This document shows positions 34,437 to 44,818 of a DNA stretch of 64,000 nucleotides, piece after piece (position 1 is the stretch's first letter; each line of letters begins with the position of its first letter). Source of the stretch: Tuctoria greenei (Eukaryota > Streptophyta > Magnoliopsida > Poales > Poaceae); contig JAYESD010000005.1 of assembly GCA_036927565.1 (NCBI GenBank), forward strand, positions 88,266,301-88,330,300. Direction: 5' to 3'. The notes under the pieces are model-generated. The model did not search any database, was not told the origin of the DNA, and saw only the letters and a list, made by a program, of their open reading frames with translations. Both the position numbers and the translations under genes were made by a program.

Positions 34437-37154
34437 TCTGATGCGGGTCTCCCGATCTTCGGGATCTGCGTGAGGACAAGGCTGTTCTCTTCGTTGCCTA
34501 CGCCACTGCTGGGCTCGCACTCCCGTTGTCAAGGTTCTTCCTTGCAGTGCTGGGGGAGTATGGGCTACAACTTCACCACCTGTCACCGAACTCCATCGCC
34601 TTGGTCGCCCTGTTCGTCCACCTATGCGAGGCGTTCGTGGGCTGCCCGCCCATGGTGGAGCTGCTCCGGCATTTCTTCGTGATGAAGACAAATGGAAGGA
34701 GTGCGACGACTCAAGTGGGAGCCTACAACTTCCGCCACCAGGAAAATACCTCTCGGGGTTACATTGCCTCATTCAAAGGGGGGCAAATGGAGCGACTGGA
34801 GGGAAGAATGGGCAATTATGAGGATAGACATGCATCCCTCACTAAAGATGTCATCCGACGGTCTAGGATCCGACCCTACCACTTGGGAGGCATCCTAGAG
34901 GTTGCTAGAGGAGTATAAGCCCGCTCTGAGGAGGATCCGGTTCTTGGATGGCAAGGGCTTGACCTCCATGATGGTATTGGCAGACTTCTTGCTCCGCAGT
35001 ACCGCCCCTCTCCAGCATCATCTGTACAAGGCCTGGGTCTACAACGGTGAATTTGACAAATGCCGGCTGGGTTTGGACTCCCCAACTCCCAAGATGCTAG
35101 AGGAGATGTTGAAAACAGTGACTTCCAATGTTGTTGATGATGAGCACGTCTCCATTCCGGTTGACTGCCAGCCGCTCCACATGACCACCGACGTGAGGTC
35201 TGAGCTACGGAGCTCGATGCCGAAGGTCAACGTGTTCGACCTTGTTTGCCTGCATGCCGAAGATATGGCTGGAGCCTCGGTGGTCCTAAAGCGGTGCCGT
35301 GAAGCTGCACATCCAGGGTCGGGGTCTTCCTCGCGTCCTTCAGCAAGGGTGGAGGCAGAGCCCTCAAATACCTCTGATAGGGCAGATGTCAGCCAACCAG
35401 CACCAGCTCCAGAGACGAGAAAGCGTTCTTGCACGCTGGTCGCGGGCTCCGCTACTTCTATGCCGAAGAAGCGGAAGCTATTTCGGGGGGACGGTACTCC
35501 CATCTCCCGTCACCAGGGGACCGATGGGGCTGAGGCTTCCCTCGTTGACTTAGTCTCCGGTTCCAGCAGTGGCCCTTGTTCCGGAGGAGGTGCTGAAAGG
35601 TTGTGCGGACAACCATGCTGACGCGGGTTGACCAGGAGTCGGTACCAGAGACGGCAATGTCGACCTTATTGTCAGGTCCTGATGACCTTGATCTATCGCG
35701 CGGAGTGGGAGGCCAGAGTCATTGGAGTGGCATGACTCACTGGTAAGTCGCAACTTCTCCCCTCTGCTATTTCTCTTCTTTTCTTTTTCGTTCTTGACGA
35801 AGCTTTATTTTGGTTTCTCAGGGCTTCGTCAGCCGATTTGGTGCCCTTGGTGCTTCCAGGGGTGGGATTGATAGCCCCTGCCTTTCTCGGAGCTAGAACA
35901 GGGTCTGCTGCACTGCATCCTACGCCTGAAGGTGCATCGGCCTTATGTGCCGTTGATGACTCTACACCCCCATCTGACAAGGCATGTGTGGCAAAAGCGG
36001 CACTAAGCATGGAAGTGCTAGGCGAGGAGGTGCTTGGCGAGGAGGCGCCCGGCGAGGAAGTGCCAGACGAGGAGGTGCCCGACGAGGAGGGGGCTACCTT
36101 GGTTGAGGCTGCCTCCTTTGGTGGGGCTGACCCGCCGGTCGTTGAAGCAGTGCCGACGCCTGACGTTATTGACGCGCAACATGGCGACTCGCCATCGGCA
36201 GACGGCGATGTCCTTGCCGCGGGGGAGGGGACTTCGGTGCCGAGCAGCGGCGTGATGGTTCATGGGGCTGTGGCCAGGGAACCATCTGGTCCCCGGAAGC
36301 TGGTGTCTGACGTGGCGTCAGCAAGAGGGGCAGAGGGGCAGCCATTGGTGGTGACGATCAAGCCAATCCCTCTCGTCGACGCTGTTGCTGCAGCCCAGTG
36401 CATCTTGTGCTAGACGCAGGCTGCTTTCGCTCGAGAGTGGGACCAGCTTGCGAAGGAGCGGCACTTGGTGAAGTTGGTCGATGCCAAGAACAAGGAGCTT
36501 GAGGTGAAAGCTTTGAATGCCCATGCTACCGCCGACACCCGCCTGAAGCTGTGCGAGGACCAGCGGCTGGAGTTGGTCTGCCGCGAAGTTGCCATTGCTG
36601 ACGCAGAATGGGACTTGGCGACGAAGGAGGAGGAAATCTCCCAGAGCCTGGAGGAGAAACGTTGGGCATTGCAAGACTTGGAGCTGGCCATCCAGCACTG
36701 AGAGGACGACCTGGAGCGTCGTGCTCGGGAGCTCGCTGACCGGGAGGAGACTGCTCGGAGGGAGGCAGAGAGCCTCCAGGCCTCCCGTATGGCTGAGGCC
36801 CAAGGGTTACAAGACATCCTCTCCCGTGCTGGGGCGGTGGTGGAACCCCTCGGCCTTGGTCTCGTGCCACACGAGGAGCCATCTCAGGAGGTGGCCTAGC
36901 TGCTTCCCGGCTTGGACTCCCTCTGCTCATCGTTGGGGTCAGTGAACACCGTCCTTGCAATGTGGCTGGAGGTCGAAGGAAAGGAGCTGGCTGAGCTGGT
37001 GGCCTGCCACGCCCTGGTATGCTTCCGAAGCTGGTACCCGAAGACCCCACTGGAGACGGTGGAGAAAGGTCCCCTTGATGAGCAGGAGGATGAGGCTAGG
37101 GCCGAAGTCCAAGACCTTGCCAAGAAGGTCGCTTCTTTGTTCCAGCAGAGTTGA
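34437..37154 (+). pseudogene. T2 antisense gene, main part (PF04195-type protein)
   Basis: Transcribed toward pol, opposite to the element. The N-terminal domain reads DDLMR, then ALPLSRFFLAVLGEYGLQLHHL, then IALVALFVHLCEAFVG and LLRHFF, the order of the 'putative gypsy type transposon' family found in grass Tat elements. After a frame change near 34690-34900 come a Ser/Pro-rich linker with KKRK-type basic signals (35460-35480), the predicted intron (35743-35821), a GEEVLGEEAPGEEVPDEE repeat (36016-36099) and a Glu/Arg-rich coiled-coil-like region (36420-36800). The frame ends at 37154. Stops lie at 35619, 36411, 36699 and 36897. Function is unknown for the family. A nuclear or RNA-binding role would be a guess. 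Confidence 0.7.
35743..35821 (+). other. Predicted intron in T2 antisense gene
   Basis: Donor actG|GTAAGT and acceptor ggtttctcAG|ggctt, with a strongly T/C-rich tract (ctatttctcttcttttctttttcg) before it; 79 bp, a normal small plant intron. Confidence 0.6.
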
Positions 37155-37566
37155 GGCTGGCGGCAGCTAGACGCAATGCTTTTGTATCCGAGGATGACCC
37201 CCTTGTGTAAATAACTGTTTTTGAATTTGGATTCATGTTGTTTTGCTTGTTGGCTTGTCGCGTGCTTTCAAATTGTTGCCCCAATTCCTTCTCTTGTGTA
37301 AGGTCTTGAAGAGCTTTTCTTGATGCCGTTAGCCTTTTAGGGACCAATGCTTGCACAATTGACATAGCCGGTTTGTCGCTAGATGACATCCTGCCTAAGG
37401 AACCCACCTTAGAGGCCCCTTGGCAGGCGTGGCCAGATTGTTGGGTACGCCCGCCACTTGAATGCAGGATGTCTTTGACTGGCCACCAACAACGTAGGGG
37501 GCATGACTGACTGGTCTTGGTGTGCCCCTTTCGGGAGCGCTGGACTTTTCTTGAGTGTTGTCGTCG

Positions 37567-38740
37567 ACGACAGGCCCGTTGTGAGGTGCTGGAACTGGTT
37601 GCTCCGACATCGTCCTCTGTCGTTGTGAAGTCGTTAATGGTAGGCCCCCTGGGAGGTGCCAGAGTTGGGTGCTCTGGCATCATCTACCATCATCGTGAAG
37701 TCGTTGACTACTGGCCCCCTGGGAGGTGCCGAAGATGGGTGCTCCGACATCATCCACCATCATCGTGAAGTTGTCGATGGCGGGTCCCTGGTGCACTAGA
37801 TACCACAAGCAAACTTTGTTAGTAGCAAGAGTAGGGCAGGAGAGTGTACTCACTTGTCCATGCTTGTTTCTACCGTTAACGTGCTGGGACGTCGACGGCA
37901 GGCCCTCTGGGAGGTGCCAGAGCTGGATGCTCCGGCGTCGCCCACCATTGTTGTAGAAACATCAACGGCAAGCGCCCTCGGAGGTGCCGGAGCTATATGC
38001 TATGGTGTCGCCCACCATCTTCTTAGAAACATCGACGGCAGGCCCCCTGGGAGGTTCCAGAGCTGTATACTCCGGCGTTGCCCACCATCTTTGTAAGTAC
38101 ATCAACGGCAGGCCCTCTTGGTGGTGCCAAAGCTGTATGCTCCCACGTCGCCCACCATTGCTGTAGAAACATCAACGACAGGCCCCCTGGAAGGTTTTGG
38201 AGCTGTATACTCCAGCGTTGCCCACCATCTTTGTAGGTACGCCGACGGCAGACCCTCTGGGGGTTGCCAAAGCTAGAGGCTTTGGCATCATCCACCATCG
38301 TTGTAGAGTCGTCAATGGTGGGCCCTTGGTGCACAGGCTATCATAAGAGAATCCCGTTAGCGACAACAGCGAGGTAGGAGAGTTTACTAATTTGTCCGCG
38401 CATGTTGCTGGCATTAACATGTTGGGAGGTTGACGGCAGGCCCTCTGCGAGGTGCCGGAGCTTAATGCTCCAGCGTCATCCACCATTGTTGTTGAGTCAT
38501 CGATGGCAGACCCCTTGGGAGGTGCCAGAGCTGGATGCTCCGGCGTCGACGGCAGGCCCCTTGGGAGGTGCCGGAGCTATATGCTCTGGCATCGCCCACC
38601 ATCTTCGTAGGTACGTCGACAGTAGGCCCCCTGGGAGGTGCCGGAGCTGGATGCTCCAACGTCTCCCATCATTTTCGTGAAAACGTCGACAACAGCCCCC
38701 CTGGGAAGTGTCGGAGCTAGATGTTCCGGTGTTGCAACCT
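37567..38740. repeat. ~70-bp minisatellite with higher-order structure (T2)
   Basis: About 16 head-to-tail units of the form ggcaggccccctgggaggtg, then a short hairpin (GCCGGAGC-loop-GCTCCGGC in the best copies), then cgcccaccat and a 20-bp tail. Two long ~118-bp variant units, at about 37780 and 38318, share an extra segment (gtagcaagagtagggcaggagagtgta-like, interrupted in the second) and are seven units apart. The unit near 38506 is truncated to ~46 bp. The array lies between the ends of pol and the antisense gene. Confidence 0.85.
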
Positions 38741-38945
38741 GCTTTGTATGTCTTGCACACATAACAGGGGTGCATATTGCTTTGCTCGTTGGTAATCTTT
38801 TTCTATTCTTGAGTATTGTCACGTCTTATAGTCCTAGGCTGGTACGCGGGGTTTGTGTAATTCAGTGCATTGGCGCTTGGGGTCCAGCTTCCTTCTTATT
38901 CGGGGTGTGAGTGTTCTGGCCCTCGGTACTTAGCCGCAACACTGG

Positions 38946-39008
38946 GAGGCAAAGCGCACACGCTTAGGGTACTGGACCAAGCTAAGTAGGCCGCGTGCTT
39001 TGGACCTC
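38946..39008. repeat. Hairpin copy 1 (T2 spacer)
   Basis: Arms gagg-caaagc(gcac)acgc and gcgtgctttg-ga-cctc pair around a loop containing ttagggtac..accaagctaa. The architecture is shared with copy 2 at 39342-39400. Confidence 0.65.
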
Positions 39009-39341
39009 CAGCTCAGCGTTGGCCTTTCGCGGGGAACCACTTGGTACCACAGGACCCCAAGTAAGAGGGCAGCCGTGAGGTTCCAAGACACCTTGCAGGT
39101 ACCTAAAACACGTCCGCCCGCAGCAGGGTTGCATAACTCTACTAGGGGCGATATAGAAAAAATTTCAGTATACGAAGACAATATACAAAAGACGAGACTA
39201 GCTTGATTGATAACAAAATTAACAGGTAATTTAAGTGAATATAAGGGAAAGCATATGGTAAGACAGTGAATTCTTCTCATTGGTGTTCACAGGAGTGGAT
39301 TGGCTTTACAATAAGGCAACGACCCACTCCAGTTGGCTTGG

Positions 39342-39400
39342 GAGGCAGAGTGTTCATTCTTAGGGTACGAGACCAAGCTAAACGGTTGAACACTCTGGAC
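39342..39400. repeat. Hairpin copy 2 (T2 spacer)
   Basis: A perfect 10-bp inverted pair, CAGAGTGTTC (39346-39355) and GAACACTCTG (39388-39397), with a 32-nt loop holding the same ttagggtac..accaagctaa core as copy 1. A C22 run (39404-39425) follows directly. Confidence 0.7.
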
Positions 39401-39559
39401 CTGCCCCCCCCCCCCCCCCCCCCCCGAGCTTGGTTGTCCTAAGTGTCGTTCCCTAGCACCATGACACCCTACACTGTCCTAAAATTTATGCTTAGGGATA
39501 TAACTTATGGAGGTGCTCTATGTTCCAAGGGTTGGGGAGGGGCTCTCGTTCTTCTGTGG

Positions 39560-40551
39560 CTAGGCGGACACACCCGGGGCGGGATACTTGCATTACTCGG
39601 AAGGGGCCCTCCCAGCTGGGGGAGAGTTTGTGCAACCCTTCTAGAGAAAGTAGGCGCCACAGCATCAGGTCACCTGTCTGGAGCTCTCTACTCTACACGA
39701 ACTGCTCCTGGTAGCGCCTCAGCGCCTGTCGGTAGCGTGCATTTTGGATGGTGGCGTGCCACCTTGCTTCATCGACGAGGTCGACATCTCGTCGGAGTTG
39801 GTCTTGTGAGGCTTCATCAAACGCTCGGACTCATAGTGAGGCTACTGCGATCTCCGGGGGGAGGACGACCTTGACCCCATATACCAGGAAGAAAGGTGTT
39901 TCCCCAGTGCTGCAGCCGGGTGATGTCCGGCTTGCCCAAAGTGCGCAGGGGAGTTCGTCAACCAACTTGGCACCATGCCTGTCCAGGTTGTTATACGTGC
40001 GCGTCTTGAGGCGCCTGAAGATCTCAGCGTTGTCCCTTTCAAATTGGCCGTTGCTCTTTGGACGAGCCACGAATGCATAACAAACTTGGACGCCGAGGTC
40101 TTCACAGTAGTCCTAGAAAGCTGCACTGGTGAACTGGGTCCCATTGTCGGTGATAATTCTGTTCGGGACCCCAAACCTGTAGACGATCGACTTGATGAAC
40201 TTGATTGCAGACTCCTTGTTGATGTTGATCACTGGGGCTGCCTCGGGGCCACATGGTGCACTTGTCTACAGTGATGTAGAGGAACCGGTACCCTCCGACT
40301 GCCCTGGGGAAGGGTCCCAGGATATCCTGCCCCCAGACCACGAAAGGCCAGGAGGGCGGGATCATTTGCAGCATCTGCGTCGGAGTGTGAATTTGCTTGG
40401 CGTGGAACTGGCACGCCTTGCATTTCTTGACCAGCTTGATGGCGTCTTGTAGTGTTATTGGCCAGTAGAAGCCATGCCGGAAGGCTTTGCCAACCAGCGT
40501 GCGGGAGGCTGCGTGATTCCCGCACTCTCCTTCGTGGATCTCTGTGAGCAA
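39560..40551 (-). pseudogene. T2 integrase (broken)
   Basis: The N-terminal zinc-binding region has HEGECGNHAASR and KKCKACQFHAKQIH, followed by WPFVVWGQDILGPFP and YRFLYITVDK of the core. After a frame change around 40230 come the C-terminal core (NGQFERDNAEIFRRLKTR; ELPCALWASRTSPG), TGETPFFLVYG, and the distal tail (QDQLRRDVDLVDEARW; GPFRVMQV) down to about 39560. Integrase inserts element cDNA into the host chromosome. Several frameshifts and stops make it non-functional. Confidence 0.82.
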
Positions 40552-40566
40552 GTTGCAACCTTCCTC

Positions 40567-41403
40567 TCAAGTTATGCACCGTAGCAGCACGCCGTTGGTG
40601 CCACACCGGCAGAGGTCACCTTCTACTACCGTGTAGCGCTTCGCTATCCTCACGATCCTCTCAGCGGATACTGGATCCTCTGAGAGGATGTTTTCCTTCA
40701 GATAGTCCCGAATCTCTGTGATCCACACATTGGGACTCTCTTGAGCTTCTGGATCTTGGGCGCCGGGTAATATAGGGTCCTCGGTGACGCACAAGATCCT
40801 CGGGAGGCCCCACGGTTGCAGGGCCGCCGTGGTCGGCAGCTCTGTGGTGATGGGCTTGCGTTCTTCATTAGGCCCCGCAAGCATTGCAGTTGGTCACACT
40901 AACCTCCTATTGAAGACCCCTTCAGGGATCGGGGCTCCCGTGGATGCCATGGTTGACAAGGCATTGGTGATGGAATTATCGGTGCATGGCACATGGGAGA
41001 GGTCCAAGGCCTCGAACCTAGCTTCCAACTTCTTGACGTGTGGTAGGTACACCGCGAGCTGTGGGTCGTTGCAGCAGCACTCTCCCCAGACCTGCATGAT
41101 GATCAGCTGGGAGTCTCCTTTAACCAGCATCTGCTGGACACCGAGACTCTACGTAGCCGTGAGTCCGAAGATGAGGGCCTCATACTCCGCCATGTTGTTG
41201 GTCGCCTTGAAGTCGAGGCACACCGCATACTTGGACTGCTCCCCTGTTGGAGAGGTGAGCAGTACACCCAGCCCCTTGCTTCCACGAGGACCCGTCAAAG
41301 AAGAGTGTCTAGTGGGTCTCGGTAAGCACCGATGCTCTGGCCTCCAGCTCGCTGATTTCTCGGGCCCTTGGATTGCTTGGTGAAGGAGTCCACTCAGCAA
41401 CAA
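40567..41403 (-). pseudogene. T2 second RNase H (RVT_3 type) and linker
   Basis: SPTGEQSKYAVCLDFKATNN, MAEYEALIFGL, then after a stop near 41150 LVKGDSQLIIMQVWGE and LSHVPCTDNSITNALSTMA. This is the additional RNase H typical of Tat elements, downstream of the Ty3-type RNase H. The lower part (40884-40567) is the linker to integrase. Confidence 0.75.
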
Positions 41404-41772
41404 TGTCTGCCAGAGCTTGGCTCTTGATTACATGTCGTGGTATGAAGTGAAGCTCGAACCCCGCCAGTTCAGCGGCCCATTTGGCGATATTGCCCGTTGA
41501 GTTGGGGCTGCGTAGCACCGGCCCCAGTGGGAACAAAGTCACCACTGAGACTATGTGTGCCTGAAAGTAATGGCGGAGCTTCCTCGACGCAATTAGTACC
41601 GCATAGAGCAGCTTGTGCACCTCAAGGTACCTTGCTTTTGCTTCATGTAGGACTTCGCTGATGAAGTAGACCGTGCGTTGGATGGTCTGGGATCTCCTTG
41701 GAGAAAGCAGCGTATCCTCTTCCATCTCCTTCGGGCCTGGTGACTCCACATCTCCAAGGCCCAGCGCGTCTT
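41404..41772 (-). pseudogene. T2 Ty3-type RNase H region
   Basis: RTVYFISEVLHEAKARYLEVHKLLYAVLIASRKLRHYFQAH, then VVTLFPLGPVLRSPNSTGNIAKWAAELAGFELHFIPR and KSQALADIVAEWT. This is the normal end of the RT-RNase H module of Ty3/gypsy. It is separated from RT by a minisatellite (41773-42115). Confidence 0.8.
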
Positions 41773-42115
41773 TTTGGGACTGGAACCCAAAGGATCCTTG
41801 ATCGCCGGGGGCCTCTAAGGGAACCGGTCATCCTCTAGAGGCTGGGACCCAGAGGCTCCTTGCTCTCTGAGGCCCCCTAGGGGGACTCGGACCTCCTCTG
41901 GGGGCTGGGACGCAAAGGCTTCTTGCTTTCCAGGGCCCCCTAGGGGGACCCGAACCTCCTCTGGGGCTGGGACCCAAAGGCTCCTTGCTTTCCGGGGCCC
42001 CCTAGGGGGACCCTGACCTCCTCTAGGGGCTGGGACCCAGAGGCTTCTTGTCCTCCAGGGCCCCCTAGGGGGGACCGGACCTCCTCTGAGGCTGGGACCC
42101 AGAGGCTTCTTCGTT
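41773..42115. repeat. 62-63 bp minisatellite inside T2 pol
   Basis: About five to six units, each beginning gctgggacccagaggct and ending with a ccccctaggggg palindromic core and cctcctctgggg. Unit starts are near 41841, 41904, 41966, 42029 and 42091. Because some steps are 62 bp, the array is not frame-neutral. It sits between the RT thumb/connection and RNase H. Confidence 0.85.
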
Positions 42116-42307
42116 GTCGGGGCTCCCTGCAAGCTCCAAGCCCTGGGGCTCAGAATCAGCAACAGGGGCCCCTCCCGTTCGTCGAGGCTGTTGGGGACCG
42201 ACCCGCTCTACAACCAAAACCATGCTCACCACCTCTTTTGTGGCAGCAATGTAGAGGTAAAGGGGCTCCTTGGGCTCCGGTGCCACCATTATCGGCAGCG
42301 TCGTCAG

Positions 42308-42461
42308 CTACTGCTTCAGCTCGCGGAACGCCTTCTCCGCTTCCTCAGTCCACACGAATGGTACGAACTGGCGCAGGAGCTTGAAGAATAGGAGGGCCTG
42401 CTCAGCCAGCCTAGAGATAAACTGATTGAGTGCTGCCAAGCACCCTGCAATCTCCTGCACG
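42308..42461 (-). pseudogene. T2 RT, part after G2 insertion
   Basis: IAGCLAALNQFISRLAEQALLFFKLLRQ and FVWTEEAEKAFRELKQ continue the RT of 47807-48513. Removing G2 restores the sequence order at ARIKDV/QEIAG. Confidence 0.85.
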
Positions 42462-43011
42462 TGTGACGCCCGGTTCCGAAAAATGAACCAAGCTAACGCA
42501 TATGTGTGCCCAGGATGTTTAACACACATACACGAGTGATTCACAAATGATAAACAGATAATTACCATAGCTCAAATTATTAAATAAGTACTCTTATTAC
42601 ATAATTCATTATATCCTCGAATACAAGCTCTAATAGATATTAATGACAAGTTCAACTAATGCAGCGGAAATAAACTAATTAGGCAACTAAGCAAACTAAG
42701 CAAAAGGGATAGCGCAGCTCCAAAAACACCACAGGCAAAGCTGACGGTAGACACGGCCTAGAACTCCGCATTATCGCCGTTAAACTCACAATCCTGACCT
42801 GCAACTCTTGGGGGGGGGGGGATTGCAAGAGTGAGTACATGTCGTACTCAGCAAGTGTGGAAAGTATGACATGTGGCTGATTCAAATGACGACAATAATA
42901 ATGGCAAAGTGCTGAAAAGTACAGTAAAACATTTGAAAAGCAATATATCATATTTATGTGAAGTAATCCCATCATAAACTATGTAACCATAATAATATCA
43001 GTCCATAATTC
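42462..43011 (-). repeat. G2 3' LTR remnant
   Basis: Matches 44819-45363 nearly base for base (start TGTGACGCCCGG versus TGTGACACCCGG) and stops at ccataattc, where chromodomain coding sequence is fused. A G10 run at about 42811-42820 is G7 in the other LTR. Confidence 0.9.
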
Positions 43012-44547
43012 TGCCTTCAGGTCTTCTTCACGTTCCCATGTAGCTTCGGCTTTCGTATGGTGGTTCCATTGCACTTTGCACCAACGGATCCTTTTATTTT
43101 TTTGTGAATCCAAAACGATAAGGTTGGCGGAGAAGTCTACCCCCCTTATTCTAAGGCTTACTTTTGGACATACTATATTTGTCCTCATCTCTCCTCCAGG
43201 AGACTTAACCAACAGAGTAAACTTCATATGAGAGATAGGCAAACTATACTTGGCAACATACTTCGATGCAATGAATGAATGCGATGCTCCAGAATCAAAT
43301 AACATAGTCACGGGGTTGGAGTTGGCGAGAAACATACCAATGACCACGTCATCCGCTTGTTGAGCATCCTCCTTAGAGACATGGTTCACGTTGCCACGAG
43401 CAAAATTTTGCTGTCCACGGTTCCCTTGTGGTTGTCCTCCATTAGGTCTTGGGTTTTGCCTCGGTGCATTGCTTCCTTGACCAAGGCCCGACTTAGGACA
43501 TTGATGCGCAAAGTGTCCAGCTTCTCCACAAGTATAACACCTCTTAACTCCACCAGAATTATTAGGACGAGCTTGGTTTTGAGCATTGGTTCCAGGAAAA
43601 TCAGCACGAGGTGCATACGGCATTGCTTGCATGACAGGGTGCTGCTGCACAAACTGAGTTGGGCGTGGTGCATAACCAGGGCGTTGAGCAGGAATAAAAG
43701 AGCTGTAATGAGGCGCATTGGGTGGTGCAAGGCGAGGGCGCACATTACTTCCTTGTTGCTGTCCTTGATATGGTGCCTTCCTCTTGATTTCTTGCTCCAT
43801 CTCACGGATCTTGTTCTCAACCACAATTGCTTTGTCCACAAGCTTCTGAAAATTGGCATAATCGCAGTTGAGTAGTTGCACTTGGATCTCATTGTTCAAG
43901 CCTCTCATGAACAAATATTGCTTCCGGCTGTCCCGACTAACATCCTCAGGCGCATACCTTGAGAGTTGAGTGAACTTGTTGATATATTCACTCATGCTTG
44001 ATCTTTCTTGCCTAAAGTTCTCGAATTCTTGCCTCTTCAAGATCATAACACCCTCTGGCACATAATGAGAACGGAAACTCTCCTTGAATTCCGCCCAGGT
44101 GATCCCCTCTTGATCCTCATGAGCATCGCATAGTGAATCCCACCAGTCGGCAGCTGCTCCAACGAGTTGATGAGAAGCAAATAGGACCTTCTCTCGGTCA
44201 CTGCATTGGAAAATAGCAAGTTTCTTCTCCACGGACTTGAGCCAATCATCAGCATCCATAGGGTCAGCAGCTTGAGCAAAGGTTGGCGGCCTAGTCCTCA
44301 TGACCTCTCCCAATCGGTTATGAGGAGGCGGGGGTGGCGGTGGAGGCATGTGGGGCTGATTGTTGTTATTGCCAGCCTGCAGCTGTCCCATAGTTTGTAT
44401 CATGGTCTGCATGAGCTGGTTTTGCATGGCAAGTAGCTGCTCAATATTGATGGCTCCATGAGCAGGTCCTTGTCCGTTGTTGTTCTGAGGTACTCCATAG
44501 TTCTCCTCCTCACCATTGACATCCCTCTGATTGCGAGTCCTCACCAT
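42979..44547 (-). CDS. G2 gag-protease with fused chromodomain tail (522 codons, intact frame)
   Basis: The start at ATG 44547-44545 (MVRTRNQRD) is the usual Tekay-type gag start; the in-frame extension to 44601 is less likely. An Asn/Gln/Pro-rich N-terminus (PPPPPPPP) leads to the Retrotrans_gag core (DPMDADDWLKSVEKKLAIF, AADWWDSL, WAEFKESFRSHYVPE). A knuckle CYTCGEAGHFAHQC and a protease with LFDSGASHSF follow. About 45 residues after the protease core, the frame passes without stop into WCKVQWNHHTKAEATWERE, the end of a chromodomain, and terminates in LTR sequence at 42979. RT, RNase H and integrase are absent. It could still make particles in trans if transcribed. Confidence 0.85.
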   Translation of the reverse strand: MVRTRNQRDVNGEEENYGVPQNNNGQGPAHGAINIEQLLAMQNQLMQTMIQTMGQLQAGNNNNQPHMPPPPPPPPHNRLGEVMRTRPPTFAQAADPMDADDWLKSVEKKLAIFQCSDREKVLFASHQLVGAAADWWDSLCDAHEDQEGITWAEFKESFRSHYVPEGVMILKRQEFENFRQERSSMSEYINKFTQLSRYAPEDVSRDSRKQYLFMRGLNNEIQVQLLNCDYANFQKLVDKAIVVENKIREMEQEIKRKAPYQGQQQGSNVRPRLAPPNAPHYSSFIPAQRPGYAPRPTQFVQQHPVMQAMPYAPRADFPGTNAQNQARPNNSGGVKRCYTCGEAGHFAHQCPKSGLGQGSNAPRQNPRPNGGQPQGNRGQQNFARGNVNHVSKEDAQQADDVVIGMFLANSNPVTMLFDSGASHSFIASKYVAKYSLPISHMKFTLLVKSPGGEMRTNIVCPKVSLRIRGVDFSANLIVLDSQKNKRIRWCKVQWNHHTKAEATWEREEDLKAELWTDIIMVT

Positions 44548-44803
44548 CTGAAGGAGAGCAATAGATAAGAATTTAGAAACGTCCCCAACTATATGCATCA
44601 AGGGATATGAAGCTAACCAACTAGCTATACTAGCCTAGGTGGACATGGCAATGCTAAAGCATCCCAAAATCCTCTATTAAGAACACAAGCAAACAATATA
44701 TATAGCAAACAGCACACCAAGCAAAAACACATCGATTCCTGAGTGCTCCTATGTGCTCTAAGGTGTCCATTCTATCTAGGCTGCATCCTACGGTCAAACT
44801 GTG

Positions 44804-44815
44804 GCTCTGATACCA
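44804..44815 (-). other. G2 primer-binding site
   Basis: Minus strand TGGTATCAGAGC, three bases from the 5' LTR at 44819; exact initiator-Met complement. Confidence 0.93.
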
Positions 44816-44818
44816 ATC

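Noticed and set aside
34395..35503. Minus-strand ORFs over the T2 antisense gene
   Set aside because: Opposite-strand shadows of the PF04195-type gene in GC-rich DNA; the first also starts inside the S1 LTR.
37567..38740. Regular repeats resembling a CRISPR array
   Set aside because: Units are contiguous tandem copies without unique spacers, in a plant retrotransposon; this is a minisatellite.
39443..39874. 143-codon plus-strand ORF
   Set aside because: Antisense shadow of T2 integrase C-terminus; the minus-strand reading matches the integrase family.
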